A DNA stretch of 64,000 bases from an uncultured Verrucomicrobiota bacterium (GCA_903845125.1 CAIMWS010000506.1:33520-97519), one strand, 5' to 3'. Positions 26,263 through 35,952 are shown, counted from the stretch's first letter. The notes: a model not told the origin generated them from the sequence alone. Program-made: numbers and translations.

Positions 26263-26757
26263 ATGAAATTGTTACAGTGTTTACAGGTGGGACAGGCATT
26301 GATGAGCGTAGGCAACGGTGGCAGATACCAAATGCGCGATCAGAACTGCCTGCCAAAATTCAACCGGCAGCTCGTTCTGGATTTGAACAGCCGGACCCTG
26401 ACGCCAGCACCGGCCGCATTGGATTTGAAGCCGGAGGCTCCCCCGGTTCCTTGTTCCGGGGCGCGTCTGGATGGGCCGGTGGCGCCAATCCTCAAAACAC
26501 CGTCTCCCAAGTTCCGGTCCTCGGCCCGGGCCACCGGTCCCCTGCGGCAGGCTGAGTTGTCGCTGGAAAATGTGAAAGTGGTCTGCAATGACCTGCGGGA
26601 CAGCGATGTGGAACTGGTGATCCAGCGTAATCGGCCGGTGGAGACAGGATCGGCCACCCATCCGCGGATGACCACCCCCCCCGTGCCACGGCCGTGGCTG
26701 GGTTGGCTCGGCAACATGCTGGCCCGCACTTCCCGTTCCATTTCCTCGGTCCAATAA
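26263..26757 (+). CDS. Uncharacterised dcw-cluster protein between mraZ and rsmH
   Basis: 164 residues from ATG 26263 after AAGGCGG. It sits 10 bases after mraZ and 7 before rsmH, so it belongs to the operon. No signal peptide or clear membrane helix. The middle is Pro-rich (LTPAPAALDLKPEAPPVP); the best-ordered part is RQAELSLENVKVVCNDLRDSDVEL, followed by a basic/Pro segment and a C-terminal WLGWLGNML that could touch the membrane as an amphipathic helix. I recognise no family. Position implies a role in division, wall synthesis or their control. Confidence 0.7.
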   Translation: MKLLQCLQVGQALMSVGNGGRYQMRDQNCLPKFNRQLVLDLNSRTLTPAPAALDLKPEAPPVPCSGARLDGPVAPILKTPSPKFRSSARATGPLRQAELSLENVKVVCNDLRDSDVELVIQRNRPVETGSATHPRMTTPPVPRPWLGWLGNMLARTSRSISSVQ

Positions 26758-26764
26758 ATGACCG

Positions 26765-27703
26765 GTGCAAACTTTTTCCCACATTCCGGTCATGTTATCC
26801 GAGGTGCTCGCCGGGCTTCTGCCGAAGCCCGGGGGGCGTTACCTGGATGGCACGGTCGGGGGTGGGGGACATGCCCGGGCCATCCTGGAAGCCAGTTCGC
26901 CATCGGGCTGGTTATATGGATGCGACCGGGATGCGGAAGCCATTGCGGCGGCGAACTGCTGCTTGCAGCCATTCCAGGGACGTTTTGAGATCCGCCACCA
27001 GAGCTTCACCGGATTGGAGGGGTGGATACCGCGGAACAGCCTGGATGGGGTTTTATTGGACTTGGGAGTCAGCTCGGCCCAATTGGATCACCCGGAGCGG
27101 GGATTCAGCTTCCAGGTGGATGCGCCGCTGGATATGCGGATGGATACCCGGCAATCCCTGACCGCCGCCGAGGTGGTTGCCCAATATGCCCCGGATGAGT
27201 TGGCACGGATTTTCTGGGAATACGGCGGCGAGCGGGAATCGCGGTCGATAGCGCGCGCCATTGATCGCGAGCGGCAAAAATGCCCGATCCGGACCACCGG
27301 ACAGCTGGCGGCGCTAGTCAGCCGCCGGAAACCCCGTTTCGGACGCGGCGCCCATCCGGCGACCAAAGTATTCCAAGCCTTGCGCATGGAAGTAAACGAT
27401 GAATCAGCCAGCCTGAAAAAAGGCTTGGCCGCCGGCTGGGCAGCCTTGGCCGCCGGGGGGCGCATGGTGGTGATCACTTTTCATTCGGGTGAGGACCGGG
27501 AGGCCAAGCAATTCAGCCAGACCCATGCCCGTGATTACCGCGTGGTGGGGGAGGTGGATCGGCCGGAATTCCGCACCGATTGGCGGCCCGATCTGAAAAT
27601 TCTGACAAGGAAAGCGCTCAAACCGTCCGAGGCGGAAATCCAATCCAATCCCCGGGCGCGCAGCGCACAAGTCCGTATTTGGGAGAAGACCTATGTTACC
27701 TAA
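26765..27703 (+). CDS. rsmH: 16S rRNA (cytosine1402-N4)-methyltransferase RsmH
   Basis: 312 residues from GTG 26765. Family motifs in order: SHIPVMLSEVL, the SAM site YLDGTVGGGGHA, LDGVLLDLGVSSAQLDHPERGFSF, PLDMRMD, HPATKVFQALRMEVNDE, VITFHSGEDREAK and RSAQVRIWEK. RsmH methylates N4 of C1402 in the ribosomal decoding centre. The usual VISFHSLEDR reads ITFHSGEDR. The gene overlaps ftsL by 11 bases. Confidence 0.95.
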   Translation: MQTFSHIPVMLSEVLAGLLPKPGGRYLDGTVGGGGHARAILEASSPSGWLYGCDRDAEAIAAANCCLQPFQGRFEIRHQSFTGLEGWIPRNSLDGVLLDLGVSSAQLDHPERGFSFQVDAPLDMRMDTRQSLTAAEVVAQYAPDELARIFWEYGGERESRSIARAIDRERQKCPIRTTGQLAALVSRRKPRFGRGAHPATKVFQALRMEVNDESASLKKGLAAGWAALAAGGRMVVITFHSGEDREAKQFSQTHARDYRVVGEVDRPEFRTDWRPDLKILTRKALKPSEAEIQSNPRARSAQVRIWEKTYVT

Positions 27704-28136
27704 TCGAAGCCAGCCCGTCCGGGCTTCTCGCATCGGTCCGGGTATGCCCTGGTTGTTGTTGCTGCTCCTTGGGAGTGTCGCAGGCGTGGGATACGTGGGG
27801 GAAAAATACACGGTTTATACTTTGGGCCAGGATAAGAAACGCTACGAAAACCTCCTGGACGACGCGTGCCACAAAACGGCGCGCCTGCGGGTGGAGTTGG
27901 ATACCATGCAAGTGCCGCGCACATTGGAGAGCCGGATCAAGGAATTGAACCTGGGGCTGGTCCAGCCGCAACCGGAACAAATCCTCCGGCTGGTTGAGCC
28001 TACAGCGGGTGGAACTGCCGGCCGTTCCGGGACGGAACCTTTTGTCAACCAAGGGGCGGGCGCGCAACCGCCACGTCCGCAAGCCCCGGCGAGCTATGCC
28101 TTGGCGCCTGCGATGCGCAGTTCCCTGCCGCGTTAA
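27693..28136 (+). CDS. ftsL: Cell division protein FtsL (divergent)
   Basis: 147 residues. A basic N-terminus, one membrane helix (MPWLLLLLLGSVAGVGYVGEKY, residues about 18-39), then a helical stretch able to form a coiled coil (KKRYENLLDDACHKTARLRVELDTMQ) and LESRIKELNLGLVQPQPEQI, the typical end of FtsL. A Pro/Gly-rich tail follows. FtsL acts with FtsB and FtsQ to activate FtsWI. The call rests on topology and on the place between rsmH and ftsI. GGGAGAAG precedes the start, and the gene overlaps rsmH. Confidence 0.82.
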   Translation: MLPNRSQPVRASRIGPGMPWLLLLLLGSVAGVGYVGEKYTVYTLGQDKKRYENLLDDACHKTARLRVELDTMQVPRTLESRIKELNLGLVQPQPEQILRLVEPTAGGTAGRSGTEPFVNQGAGAQPPRPQAPASYALAPAMRSSLPR

Positions 28137-28155
28137 TTCTAATGTATATTGAATA

Positions 28156-30063
28156 ATGGATTATCCGCTCCAAAACCGCCGGCTGCTGTTCGTCACTTTC
28201 CTGACGATATTGGCTTTCTGCGGATTGGCTTACCGGTTGGTGGATTTGCAGGCGTTTCAGCATGAGGATCTGCGCAAGAAAGCCCAGGCCAACACGATCC
28301 GGACCTTTTTCTGGGAGCCCCGCCGGGGCGATGTGCGGGATATCAAAGGCAACCTGATGGCCACCAGCCGGCAGGTCAAAACCGTGTGTGTAGATCCCAC
28401 CCTCATCTGCAATACCAATGTGGGGAACCACCAGGCTGAGGTGGCTCGCGCCTTGGCTCCCCTCCTGGACCTTCAGGAGAGTGAATTGCTGAAACAGCTG
28501 CAAATTCAATACCTCACCAACCAGTCCGGGCAGTTGGTGCCGGACCGTTACGTCATTCTCAAGCGTAAGGTGAAAGTCGAAGATTGGGAAAAGGTGCGGG
28601 CCCGCATTAATGATTTGTCGTTTGGCACGGATGAAAAAACCGTCCCCAAACGCCTGCGGCCCTACTACCGGGCGCTGCGGCAACGTTCAGTATTCGCCGA
28701 GGATGCCCAGCTCCGGGAGTATCCCAATGGCCGCCAGGCTGCGCATGTAATTGGATACGTGGGGGTTGAGGAGCGCAAGGCCAACAAGGGTTGGGTCATT
28801 GAGACCTCCGGGAAAGATGGCTTGGAGCTGACTTTGAATGGCTCACTGACCGGAGTTCGAGGCTGGCGGGTAACGGAACAGAACGAACACAAGCAGGAGT
28901 TGGTGGTTTACCGGGAGCAGGATGTCAATCCCCGGCCCGGTTTGACGGTAGTATCCACCCTGGATCTTGGCCTGCAGAACATCGTCGAGACCGCGCTGGA
29001 AGAAGGCATGCAAAAGTATTCGCCCCTCAGCGCGTCGGCCATTGCGGTGCGGCCGCGAACCGGGGAGATTGCGGCGCTGGCGGTGCTGCCCAATTATGAT
29101 CCGAACGATCCCTCCAAATATGATCCGGAGTGGCGGCGCAACCGGGTCATCACGGATTTGAATGAGCCGGGAAGCACGTTCAAGGTGGTGGCCGTGACCG
29201 GAGCGCTGAACGAGCATGTGGTCAATCCTTCCACGGTTTTCGACTGTGAAAACGGAAAATTCTTTTACGCCGGCCGCTTGCTGCACGATACCCATCCCTA
29301 CGGAGAATTGACCGTGGAACAGGTTATCACCAAGTCCTCCAACATCGGGGCGGCCAAGATCGCTTTGTTGCTGGGCCAGGAGCGTTTCCGCTCCTACATC
29401 ACGAATTTCGGTTTTGGCTACCAGACCGGTTTGCCGCTGCCGGGCGAACGGCAGGGGACCGTGCACCCGCTGGCGGCCTGGAACAAGCTGTCCATCACGC
29501 GCGTGGCGATGGGCCAGGAAGTGGCGGTGACGCCGCTGCAAATGGCGATGATGATGAGCGCGATTGCCAATGGCGGGCGGTTGATGCGGCCGATGCTGGT
29601 CAACCGGTTGGAGGATGAAGAAGGGCGGGTGGTGGCCCAATACCAGCCGCAGGCGATCCGCACCGTGTGCACGCCCGCGACGGCCCGGATGATGATTGAG
29701 GCTCTGAAAACGGTGGTGACCACCAATGGCACCGCTCGCAAAGCCCGGCTGGCCAATTACACCGCGGCGGGAAAAACCGGCACCGCCCAGAAATCCGCCG
29801 GCAAGGAGGGCTATTCAGGCCAGCATTTCAGTTCGTTTATCGGGTTTTTCCCGGCGGACAACGCGGAATTGTGCGTCGCGATTTTCCTGGATAATCCCCA
29901 CCCGATCTATTTTGGCGGTGAAACCGCGGCGCCGGTTTTCAAGGCCATCGCGGAGCGCGCCGGCAATTATCTGAACATCAAGCCGGAGTTCATCGCGGTG
30001 GAGAGCCTGGAAAATTCCCCGCACGCCAGTGCCCGGGAAGCGGCGGTGGTGGCCACCGACTAA
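28156..30063 (+). CDS. ftsI: Septal peptidoglycan transpeptidase FtsI (penicillin-binding protein)
   Basis: 635 residues. N-terminal membrane anchor (LLFVTFLTILAFCGLAYRLVDLQ), dimerisation/pedestal domain with the start motif RRGDVRDIKGNLMA, then the transpeptidase domain. Active-site motifs: Ser340-x-x-Lys343 in EPGSTFKVV, Ser394-Ser-Asn396 in KSSNIG and Lys540-Thr-Gly in GKTGTAQK. It crosslinks new peptidoglycan at the septum together with FtsW. No PASTA domain is present. The gap to murE is nine bases. Confidence 0.95.
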   Translation: MDYPLQNRRLLFVTFLTILAFCGLAYRLVDLQAFQHEDLRKKAQANTIRTFFWEPRRGDVRDIKGNLMATSRQVKTVCVDPTLICNTNVGNHQAEVARALAPLLDLQESELLKQLQIQYLTNQSGQLVPDRYVILKRKVKVEDWEKVRARINDLSFGTDEKTVPKRLRPYYRALRQRSVFAEDAQLREYPNGRQAAHVIGYVGVEERKANKGWVIETSGKDGLELTLNGSLTGVRGWRVTEQNEHKQELVVYREQDVNPRPGLTVVSTLDLGLQNIVETALEEGMQKYSPLSASAIAVRPRTGEIAALAVLPNYDPNDPSKYDPEWRRNRVITDLNEPGSTFKVVAVTGALNEHVVNPSTVFDCENGKFFYAGRLLHDTHPYGELTVEQVITKSSNIGAAKIALLLGQERFRSYITNFGFGYQTGLPLPGERQGTVHPLAAWNKLSITRVAMGQEVAVTPLQMAMMMSAIANGGRLMRPMLVNRLEDEEGRVVAQYQPQAIRTVCTPATARMMIEALKTVVTTNGTARKARLANYTAAGKTGTAQKSAGKEGYSGQHFSSFIGFFPADNAELCVAIFLDNPHPIYFGGETAAPVFKAIAERAGNYLNIKPEFIAVESLENSPHASAREAAVVATD

Positions 30064-30072
30064 GGATGCCGC

Positions 30073-31557
30073 ATGCAATTAAAACAGCTCATAGCAAAGA
30101 CCAAGACCCTGGCGGTGGAAGGCTCCATCGACGCCGAGGTTACCGGCATCTGCTATGACTCGCGGCGGGTCACGCCGGGCATGCTGTTTGTGGCCATTCC
30201 CGGCCAGCGGACGGATGGGCACCAGTTCATTCAGAACGCCATCGAGCGCGGAGCGGTGGCGATCGTTTATGAGCAGAATGGTTTTCTTCCACACCGGGCC
30301 ACTAAAATCAAGGTCGAGGATGCCCGGCAGGCGCTGGCCCAGTTATCCGCCGCCTTTTACCGCCGGCCCAGCCAGCGGTTGAAAATGATCGGGATCACGG
30401 GGACCAACGGCAAAACCACGGTGGCCTTCATGATCAAGCACATCCTGGAATCCGCGGGCCACAAGACGGGGCTCCTGGGCACCATCCGTTATGAGATCGG
30501 CGAGCGGATGATCCCCGCCCAGCGCACCACCCCGGAGGCGCTGGAAATCCAGCAAATGCTGGCCCAGATGGTACGGGCTGACTGCGAGGCCTGCGTGATG
30601 GAGGTCAGTTCCCATGCGCTGGAGCAGAAACGGGTGTGGGGGATTGAGTATGATGTGGTGATCTTCACCAACCTGACGCAGGATCATTTGGATTACCATG
30701 GCAGCATGGAGGCCTATTACGAGGCCAAGAAAAAGCTGTTTACCCAGTGGTTCCCCCAGGAAAAATCCAAAACCGCCGTGATCAATATAGACGATGCCTT
30801 TGGCCAGCGGTTGGCCACCGAGGCGGATGTCCGGGTCCAGGTTGATTACAGTTTGGGCCGCGAGGCCCAGATCCGGGCCGGGCAAATCCAGCTGGCGGGT
30901 GAGGGCACGCGGATGCAGGTGCAGGTGGCCGGGGCGTCCTTCCCCTGCCAGCTGCCGTTGATCGGGCGTCACAATGTATATAATGCGCTGGCGGCGGTGG
31001 GGGCAGCCCATGCCCTGCGGGTGTCCGCTTCGGACATCCAATCCGCGCTGGCGGGGATGCCGGTGGTGCCCGGCCGGCTGGAACGTATCCGGGGCCGTCA
31101 GCCTTTCAACGTGGTGGTCGATTATGCCCATACCGACGATGCCTTGCGGAATGTGCTCACCACGCTCCGGGAAATCACCCGGGGCCGGCTCTTGCTGGCC
31201 TTCGGCTGTGGAGGCAACCGGGATGCTGGCAAGCGTCCCAAGATGGGGGAGGCGGCCGCGCGCCTGGCCGACTACAGCCTGATCACCAGCGACAACCCGC
31301 GCAAGGAATCGGCTGCCGCCATCGCCGCCGCCATCGAAGCCGGCTACCGCGCGGTGCGCGGGGAGGCCTGCCGGATCGAATTGGACCGCCGGCGGGCCAT
31401 TGATGAAATCATCCGGATGGCCCAGCCGGGAGATACGGTATTGATCGCCGGCAAAGGCCACGAAACCTACCAGGAATTCGAAGACACCATTGTGCCTTTC
31501 GACGACCGGGTTTACGCGCTCGAAACTTTGGAAAACCTGGGCTACACCCAGCCGTAA
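30073..31557 (+). CDS. murE: UDP-MurNAc-tripeptide ligase MurE (meso-diaminopimelate type)
   Basis: 494 residues with the Mur ligase domains: N-terminal UDP-binding (YDSRRVTPGMLFVAIPG), ATP site GITGTNGKTT (107-116), central EVSSHALEQKRVWGI, and the C-terminal DNPRKE at 407-412. The DNPR motif is the known mark of enzymes that add meso-diaminopimelate, so the cell wall should contain mDAP. LAGKGHE near the end is also conserved. The reaction is ATP-dependent addition of the third stem residue, in the cytoplasm. Confidence 0.96.
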   Translation: MQLKQLIAKTKTLAVEGSIDAEVTGICYDSRRVTPGMLFVAIPGQRTDGHQFIQNAIERGAVAIVYEQNGFLPHRATKIKVEDARQALAQLSAAFYRRPSQRLKMIGITGTNGKTTVAFMIKHILESAGHKTGLLGTIRYEIGERMIPAQRTTPEALEIQQMLAQMVRADCEACVMEVSSHALEQKRVWGIEYDVVIFTNLTQDHLDYHGSMEAYYEAKKKLFTQWFPQEKSKTAVINIDDAFGQRLATEADVRVQVDYSLGREAQIRAGQIQLAGEGTRMQVQVAGASFPCQLPLIGRHNVYNALAAVGAAHALRVSASDIQSALAGMPVVPGRLERIRGRQPFNVVVDYAHTDDALRNVLTTLREITRGRLLLAFGCGGNRDAGKRPKMGEAAARLADYSLITSDNPRKESAAAIAAAIEAGYRAVRGEACRIELDRRRAIDEIIRMAQPGDTVLIAGKGHETYQEFEDTIVPFDDRVYALETLENLGYTQP

Positions 31558-31562
31558 AATCC

Positions 31563-33008
31563 ATGGAACCCCGCACGCTCCAATACCTGGCTGAGGCCGC
31601 CGCCGGCGCGGTGGCGAAGGGCCAGCCAGCCTTGCTGGTGGAGGGCATTTCCACGGATTCCCGGCAGGTCCGGCCCGGGGATTTGTTTGTGGCGCTGGCG
31701 GGCGACCGGTTTGACGGCCATGAGTTCATCGGCCAAGCCGCCGCCTTGGGGGCGGTGGCGGTGCTTACCGATGGCCGGCTGCTGCCCGGACTGCCCGGGT
31801 CCTGCGCGCGGATCGTGACCGATAATCCGCGGGCAGCCTTGGGCCGGATCGCGGCGCGCTACCGCCGGGATTATCGCCCCCGGTTGGTGGCGGTGGGGGG
31901 ATCCAACGGCAAAACCACCACCAAGGAACTGGTGGCCTCCGTGCTGGCCCGGCGGTTGGCTGTGATCAAGAGCGAGGCCAGCTACAATAACGACGTCGGG
32001 GTTCCGCACACGCTGCTCAAGCTGGGGCGGGAGCACCAGGCCGGGGTTTTGGAGGTGGGCACCAACCACCCGGGCGAGCTGGCGCCGCTGGTGGCTATGG
32101 TTCAGCCCGAGTTTGGCGTCATCACCAGCCTGGGGCGCGAACACTTGGAATTCTTCAAGGATCTTGACGGGGTCGCCGCGGAGGAGGGCTGGCTCGCCCA
32201 ACAGCTCCCTGCGCAGGGTGTGCTGTTCACCCAAGGCGACCCCGCTGTGATGACCCGGATCGTGCGCCGGGCGGCCTGCCCGGTGCAAAAAGTGGGCTTC
32301 CTGCCGGGCAATGACTGGCAGGCCACTGACGTCCGGGTGGGGCCGGAAGGCACTGATTTGCGGGTGACCGCCACCCGGGGGGAATACAGCGGCCAGTATC
32401 AGATACCGATACCCGGACGCCACCACGCGGTGAACGCCCTGTTCGCCATTGCCGTGGGCGCCGAAATGGGGCTGGATCCGGCGGAGATCCGGGCCGGCCT
32501 GGCCGCAGTGACACCGCCCAGGATGCGCTCGCAAATGCGCCGCGGCCGGGGAATCCTGCTGCTGGACGATTCTTATAATGCCAACGCGGACTCCATGGCG
32601 GCGGCTCTTGAAACCTTGCGGGACCTGCCCTGCGCCGGCCGCCGCGTGGCGGTGCTGGGGGATATGGCGGAATTGGGGGAGGAGGCGGAATCTGCCCATG
32701 CCGAGGTGGGCCGTCGGGCCGTCGAAACCGGCGTGAACGCCTTGTTTGCCGTGGGCCGCTGGGCTTCCGTGCTGGCCGGTGGGGTCCGTGCTTCGGGCCG
32801 GATCCCGGTATTTGAATTTGCCGATGCCGGCCCGGTCCCGGAGGCACTGCGGGACTATTTGCGCGCCGGGGATCTGGTTTTGCTCAAGGCCTCCCGGGCA
32901 ACCCGGTTGGAGCACCTGGCGGAAGCCATTTTAAAGGAACCTTTTGCCGCCGGAGATCCAGTCCGGCCGGCGGAAATTCAAGGAGGGGCGCCATGCTGTA
33001 TTACTTGA
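31563..33008 (+). CDS. murF: UDP-MurNAc-tripeptide-D-Ala-D-Ala ligase MurF
   Basis: 481 residues. Motifs: GISTDSRQVRPGDLFVAL, ATP site VGGSNGKTTTKELV, SYNNDVGVPHTLL, LEVGTNHPGELAPL, ITSLGREHLEFF and LLDDSYNANADSMAAAL. MurF adds D-Ala-D-Ala to complete the pentapeptide. The gene follows murE by five bases and overlaps mraY by 16, so translation is likely coupled. Confidence 0.96.
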   Translation: MEPRTLQYLAEAAAGAVAKGQPALLVEGISTDSRQVRPGDLFVALAGDRFDGHEFIGQAAALGAVAVLTDGRLLPGLPGSCARIVTDNPRAALGRIAARYRRDYRPRLVAVGGSNGKTTTKELVASVLARRLAVIKSEASYNNDVGVPHTLLKLGREHQAGVLEVGTNHPGELAPLVAMVQPEFGVITSLGREHLEFFKDLDGVAAEEGWLAQQLPAQGVLFTQGDPAVMTRIVRRAACPVQKVGFLPGNDWQATDVRVGPEGTDLRVTATRGEYSGQYQIPIPGRHHAVNALFAIAVGAEMGLDPAEIRAGLAAVTPPRMRSQMRRGRGILLLDDSYNANADSMAAALETLRDLPCAGRRVAVLGDMAELGEEAESAHAEVGRRAVETGVNALFAVGRWASVLAGGVRASGRIPVFEFADAGPVPEALRDYLRAGDLVLLKASRATRLEHLAEAILKEPFAAGDPVRPAEIQGGAPCCIT

Positions 33009-34141
33009 GCCAATACCTTCTGGACCAGGCCGAAGGGACGCCTTGGCGGGAATACCTCTCCCCGCTGCGGGTGTTTTCCTACATCACGGTCCGCAGCGCC
33101 GGGGCCGCGATCACCGCCCTGCTGGTGAGTTGGTGGCTGGGGCCGAAGGTGATTGCCTGGCTGAAGCGGCTCAAATTCGGCCAGGACTACGTGGATAAGG
33201 CTGAGGAATCCGGGGATCTGGTCATGCGCATCATCCAGAAAAAGGGGACGCCCACCATGGGTGGGGTGCTCATCGTCGCGGCCCTGGACATTGCCGGCCT
33301 GCTCTGGGCGCAGTGGAATGAACTGGTCTTGCTCACCTTGTTGTCGGTGATGGTGCTGGCGGGCCTGGGATTTTGGGACGATTACATGAAGATCACCCGG
33401 CAAAACAACCGGGGCACCACCTCGCTGGTCAAATTGGGCGTCCAGTTCATCCTGGGCGGCGGGATTGCCGGCTACTTGTGGATTTTCCCCAAAACCACTT
33501 CCTTGATCACGGAAATCCAGATGCCGTTTTTCAAGGCGCCCGTGGTCACCGGGGCGGTCGTGCTGGGCTTGATCATCGCCACGGTGAGCATCGTGGGCAG
33601 CTCCAATGCCGTCAACCTTACCGATGGGCTCGATGGCCTGGCCATCGGCTGCACCCTCATTGTTTCTTTCGTGTTTCTGGTGATGTCGTATATCGCTGGC
33701 AACGTTAAAATCTCCGCCTACCTGTTGGTTCCTTATGTGCCTGGAGCAGGTGAGTTGACGGTCTGCTGCGCCGCCATGATCGGCGCCGGCCTGGGATTTC
33801 TCTGGTTCAACTGCCATCCCGCCCAAGTGTTCATGGGGGACACCGGATCGCTGGCGCTGGGCGGCGCGCTGGGCATCATGGCGGTGTTGATCCACCAGCC
33901 GTTTGTGCTGGTGATAGCCGGTGGCGTGTTTGTGGCGGAAGCCCTCTCCGTGCTCCTGCAAACCGGCTGGTTCAAGCTGTCGCGCCGGTGGTATGGGACC
34001 GGGCGGCGGCTGTTCCTGATGGCTCCGCTGCATCATCATTTTGAAAAAAAGGGCTGGTATGAATCCCAGGTCGTCACACGTTTTTATATTTTGGGGTTGC
34101 TGTGCGCTGTGGTGGCGCTCAGCTCATTAAAGTTGCGTTGA
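32993..34141 (+). CDS. mraY: Phospho-MurNAc-pentapeptide transferase MraY
   Basis: 382 residues with about ten membrane helices. Conserved cytoplasmic motifs: KKGTPTMGG, GFWDDYMKI, NAVNLTDGLDGLA, FMGDTGSLALGG and APLHHHFEKKGWYES. MraY makes lipid I on the inner membrane. It starts inside the end of murF with AGGAGG directly before the ATG. It is followed by a 279-base leader before murD rather than a tight junction. Confidence 0.96.
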   Translation: MLYYLSQYLLDQAEGTPWREYLSPLRVFSYITVRSAGAAITALLVSWWLGPKVIAWLKRLKFGQDYVDKAEESGDLVMRIIQKKGTPTMGGVLIVAALDIAGLLWAQWNELVLLTLLSVMVLAGLGFWDDYMKITRQNNRGTTSLVKLGVQFILGGGIAGYLWIFPKTTSLITEIQMPFFKAPVVTGAVVLGLIIATVSIVGSSNAVNLTDGLDGLAIGCTLIVSFVFLVMSYIAGNVKISAYLLVPYVPGAGELTVCCAAMIGAGLGFLWFNCHPAQVFMGDTGSLALGGALGIMAVLIHQPFVLVIAGGVFVAEALSVLLQTGWFKLSRRWYGTGRRLFLMAPLHHHFEKKGWYESQVVTRFYILGLLCAVVALSSLKLR

Positions 34142-34420
34142 ACAGGGTGTCAGGAGAATAAATAATGCGAACCTTTGACTATATTGGGCGAAACTCACGT
34201 TCCGCTGGAAACAACCCAAGCTGCACGCTGCCTAGCCCGGGGGCTGAATCACCGGGTCCGAACCTTACCCGTGCAGGCGGACTGGATTTTCACCGCTACC
34301 AAGCGAGAAACAATGCCGCCGGAGGCCTCAAGATCCAGCGGTTTTCCACACATTTTTGCCTTAATACCAACCACTTCGCACAGATATCCTGACTCCTTCT
34401 TAAACATGGCGAGGAGGTAA
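34142..34420 (+). other. Leader between mraY and murD with a small reading frame
   Basis: This is the longest internal gap in the otherwise tight dcw cluster. An ATG at 34165 behind AGGAGA opens a 75-codon frame ending at 34392 (MRTFDYIGRNSRSAGNN start). Its composition is not clearly protein-like, and another frame of 81 codons from 34175 overlaps it. It may be a short peptide gene, a regulatory leader, or non-functional DNA. Base composition is also more AT-rich near 34320-34440. Confidence 0.3.
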
Positions 34421-34426
34421 TTGATA

Positions 34427-35857
34427 TTGGATATGGATCATTGGCCGGGCCAGGAAGTATTGGTGGTGGGGCTGGGCTCCAGCGGGCGGGCGGCAAGCCG
34501 TTTGCTCCGCCTGCTGGAGGCCCACGTCACCGCCATTGATGGCGCGGCCACGGATGACCTGCGCCGGGAGGCGGCGGTTTTGGCCGGCGAAGGCATCCGC
34601 GCCCTGGTGGGAACCCAGGAACTGCCCGTGGGCGATTTCGTCGCAGCGGTGGTCAGCCCCGGGGTGCCGCCGGGCATTCCGGTCATGCGGGCCATTCGCC
34701 AGCGGGGCATCCCGGTCATCAGCGAATTGGAGTTGGGCTGGCGGCAAGTGGCCGGCCCCATGGTGGCCATCACCGGCACCAATGGCAAAACCACCACCAC
34801 GGAACTGGTGGCCCGGATCTGCGAGCACGCCGGCCTCAAAGCCATCGCCGCCGGGAACATCGGCCTTCCGCTTTGCGAGGTGGCGCGTCGCCGGGAGACC
34901 TGGGATTACCTGGCCGTGGAAGCCAGTTCCTTCCAGTTGGAAGCCATCGACCAGTTTCAGCCCGCCGTGGCGCTTTTGATGAACCTGACGCCGGATCACC
35001 TGGACCGCTACGATTCCTTGGAGGATTACTTCCGCGCCAAGGGCCGGATATTCAAGAGCCAGACCCCGGATCAATGGGCGGTGGTCCAGTGGGAAGCCCA
35101 CCAAGTCCTGCGGGATCTGGGCATCCCCATCGCGGCGCAAGTGATCACCTTCAGCGCCCGGGCGGACGCCGCGGATCTTTTCCTGGACGAAGGTGTCATC
35201 CGCAGTCGCTGGCCGGGGTGGCCGGGGCCCCTCCTGAGCCTGCAGCAAGCCCGGCTCCAGGGGGCGCATAACGTGGAAAATATGATGGCCGCCCTGGGCG
35301 CGGCACTGGTTTTGCGCCTGCCGCTGGCCGCGGCAGTCCAGGCTTTATGCAGCTACCAGCCGGCGCCCCACCGTTGCGAGCGGGTGGCGGAATTTGGGGG
35401 GGTCCAGTTCGTCAATGATTCCAAGGCCACCAACGTGGACGCGGTGCGCCAGGCGCTGCTGGCCATGCCGGCGCCCGAGGACGGCCGCGCCAACCTCTGG
35501 CTGATCGCCGGCGGCAAGGATAAAGGCTTCTCCTACGGGGAGTTAGGGCCTGTCCTGGCCAGCCGGGTGCGGGGCGCTTTTGTGCTGGGGGAAACTGCCC
35601 GGCGCATCTGTGGCGAATGGCAGCGCTTTACGCCTTGCACCAGTGTGAAATCGCTGTTAGAAGCAGTTGATAAGGCGGGTCGGCAGGCCCGGCAGGGGGA
35701 TGTGATCCTGCTTTCGCCGGCCTGCTCCAGTTTTGACATGTTCCAGAACTACCAACACCGGGGAGAAATGTTCCGCCAGGCAGTGCTGGATTGGATCCGG
35801 CAGCGGACCAGGTGTCCGCAGGAAATCGGTGCCGGCGCCGGTGAGGTGCGCCCATGA
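34427..35857 (+). CDS. murD: UDP-MurNAc-L-Ala-D-Glu ligase MurD
   Basis: 476 residues. Motifs: VLVVGLGSSGRAASRLL, SPGVPPGIPVM, ATP site ITGTNGKTTTTELV, AAGNIGLPL, EASSFQLE, NLTPDHLDRY, HNVENMMAALGAAL and FVNDSKATNVDAV, then GGKDKGF and LLSPACSSFDMFQNYQHRG. MurD adds D-Glu to UDP-MurNAc-L-Ala. The start is set at TTG 34427, nine bases after a strong AGGAGG; ATG 34433 and TTG 34421 are alternatives with poorer spacing. Confidence 0.95.
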   Translation: MDMDHWPGQEVLVVGLGSSGRAASRLLRLLEAHVTAIDGAATDDLRREAAVLAGEGIRALVGTQELPVGDFVAAVVSPGVPPGIPVMRAIRQRGIPVISELELGWRQVAGPMVAITGTNGKTTTTELVARICEHAGLKAIAAGNIGLPLCEVARRRETWDYLAVEASSFQLEAIDQFQPAVALLMNLTPDHLDRYDSLEDYFRAKGRIFKSQTPDQWAVVQWEAHQVLRDLGIPIAAQVITFSARADAADLFLDEGVIRSRWPGWPGPLLSLQQARLQGAHNVENMMAALGAALVLRLPLAAAVQALCSYQPAPHRCERVAEFGGVQFVNDSKATNVDAVRQALLAMPAPEDGRANLWLIAGGKDKGFSYGELGPVLASRVRGAFVLGETARRICGEWQRFTPCTSVKSLLEAVDKAGRQARQGDVILLSPACSSFDMFQNYQHRGEMFRQAVLDWIRQRTRCPQEIGAGAGEVRP

Positions 35858-35952
35858 AAAGGATTTTGACAATTTGGCCGGTGGTTAACAAACCGGCCCG
35901 AAAAAATTAAGAGCGAAATGAGTCATATCAACAAGCAGCAGAACCCAACGCC

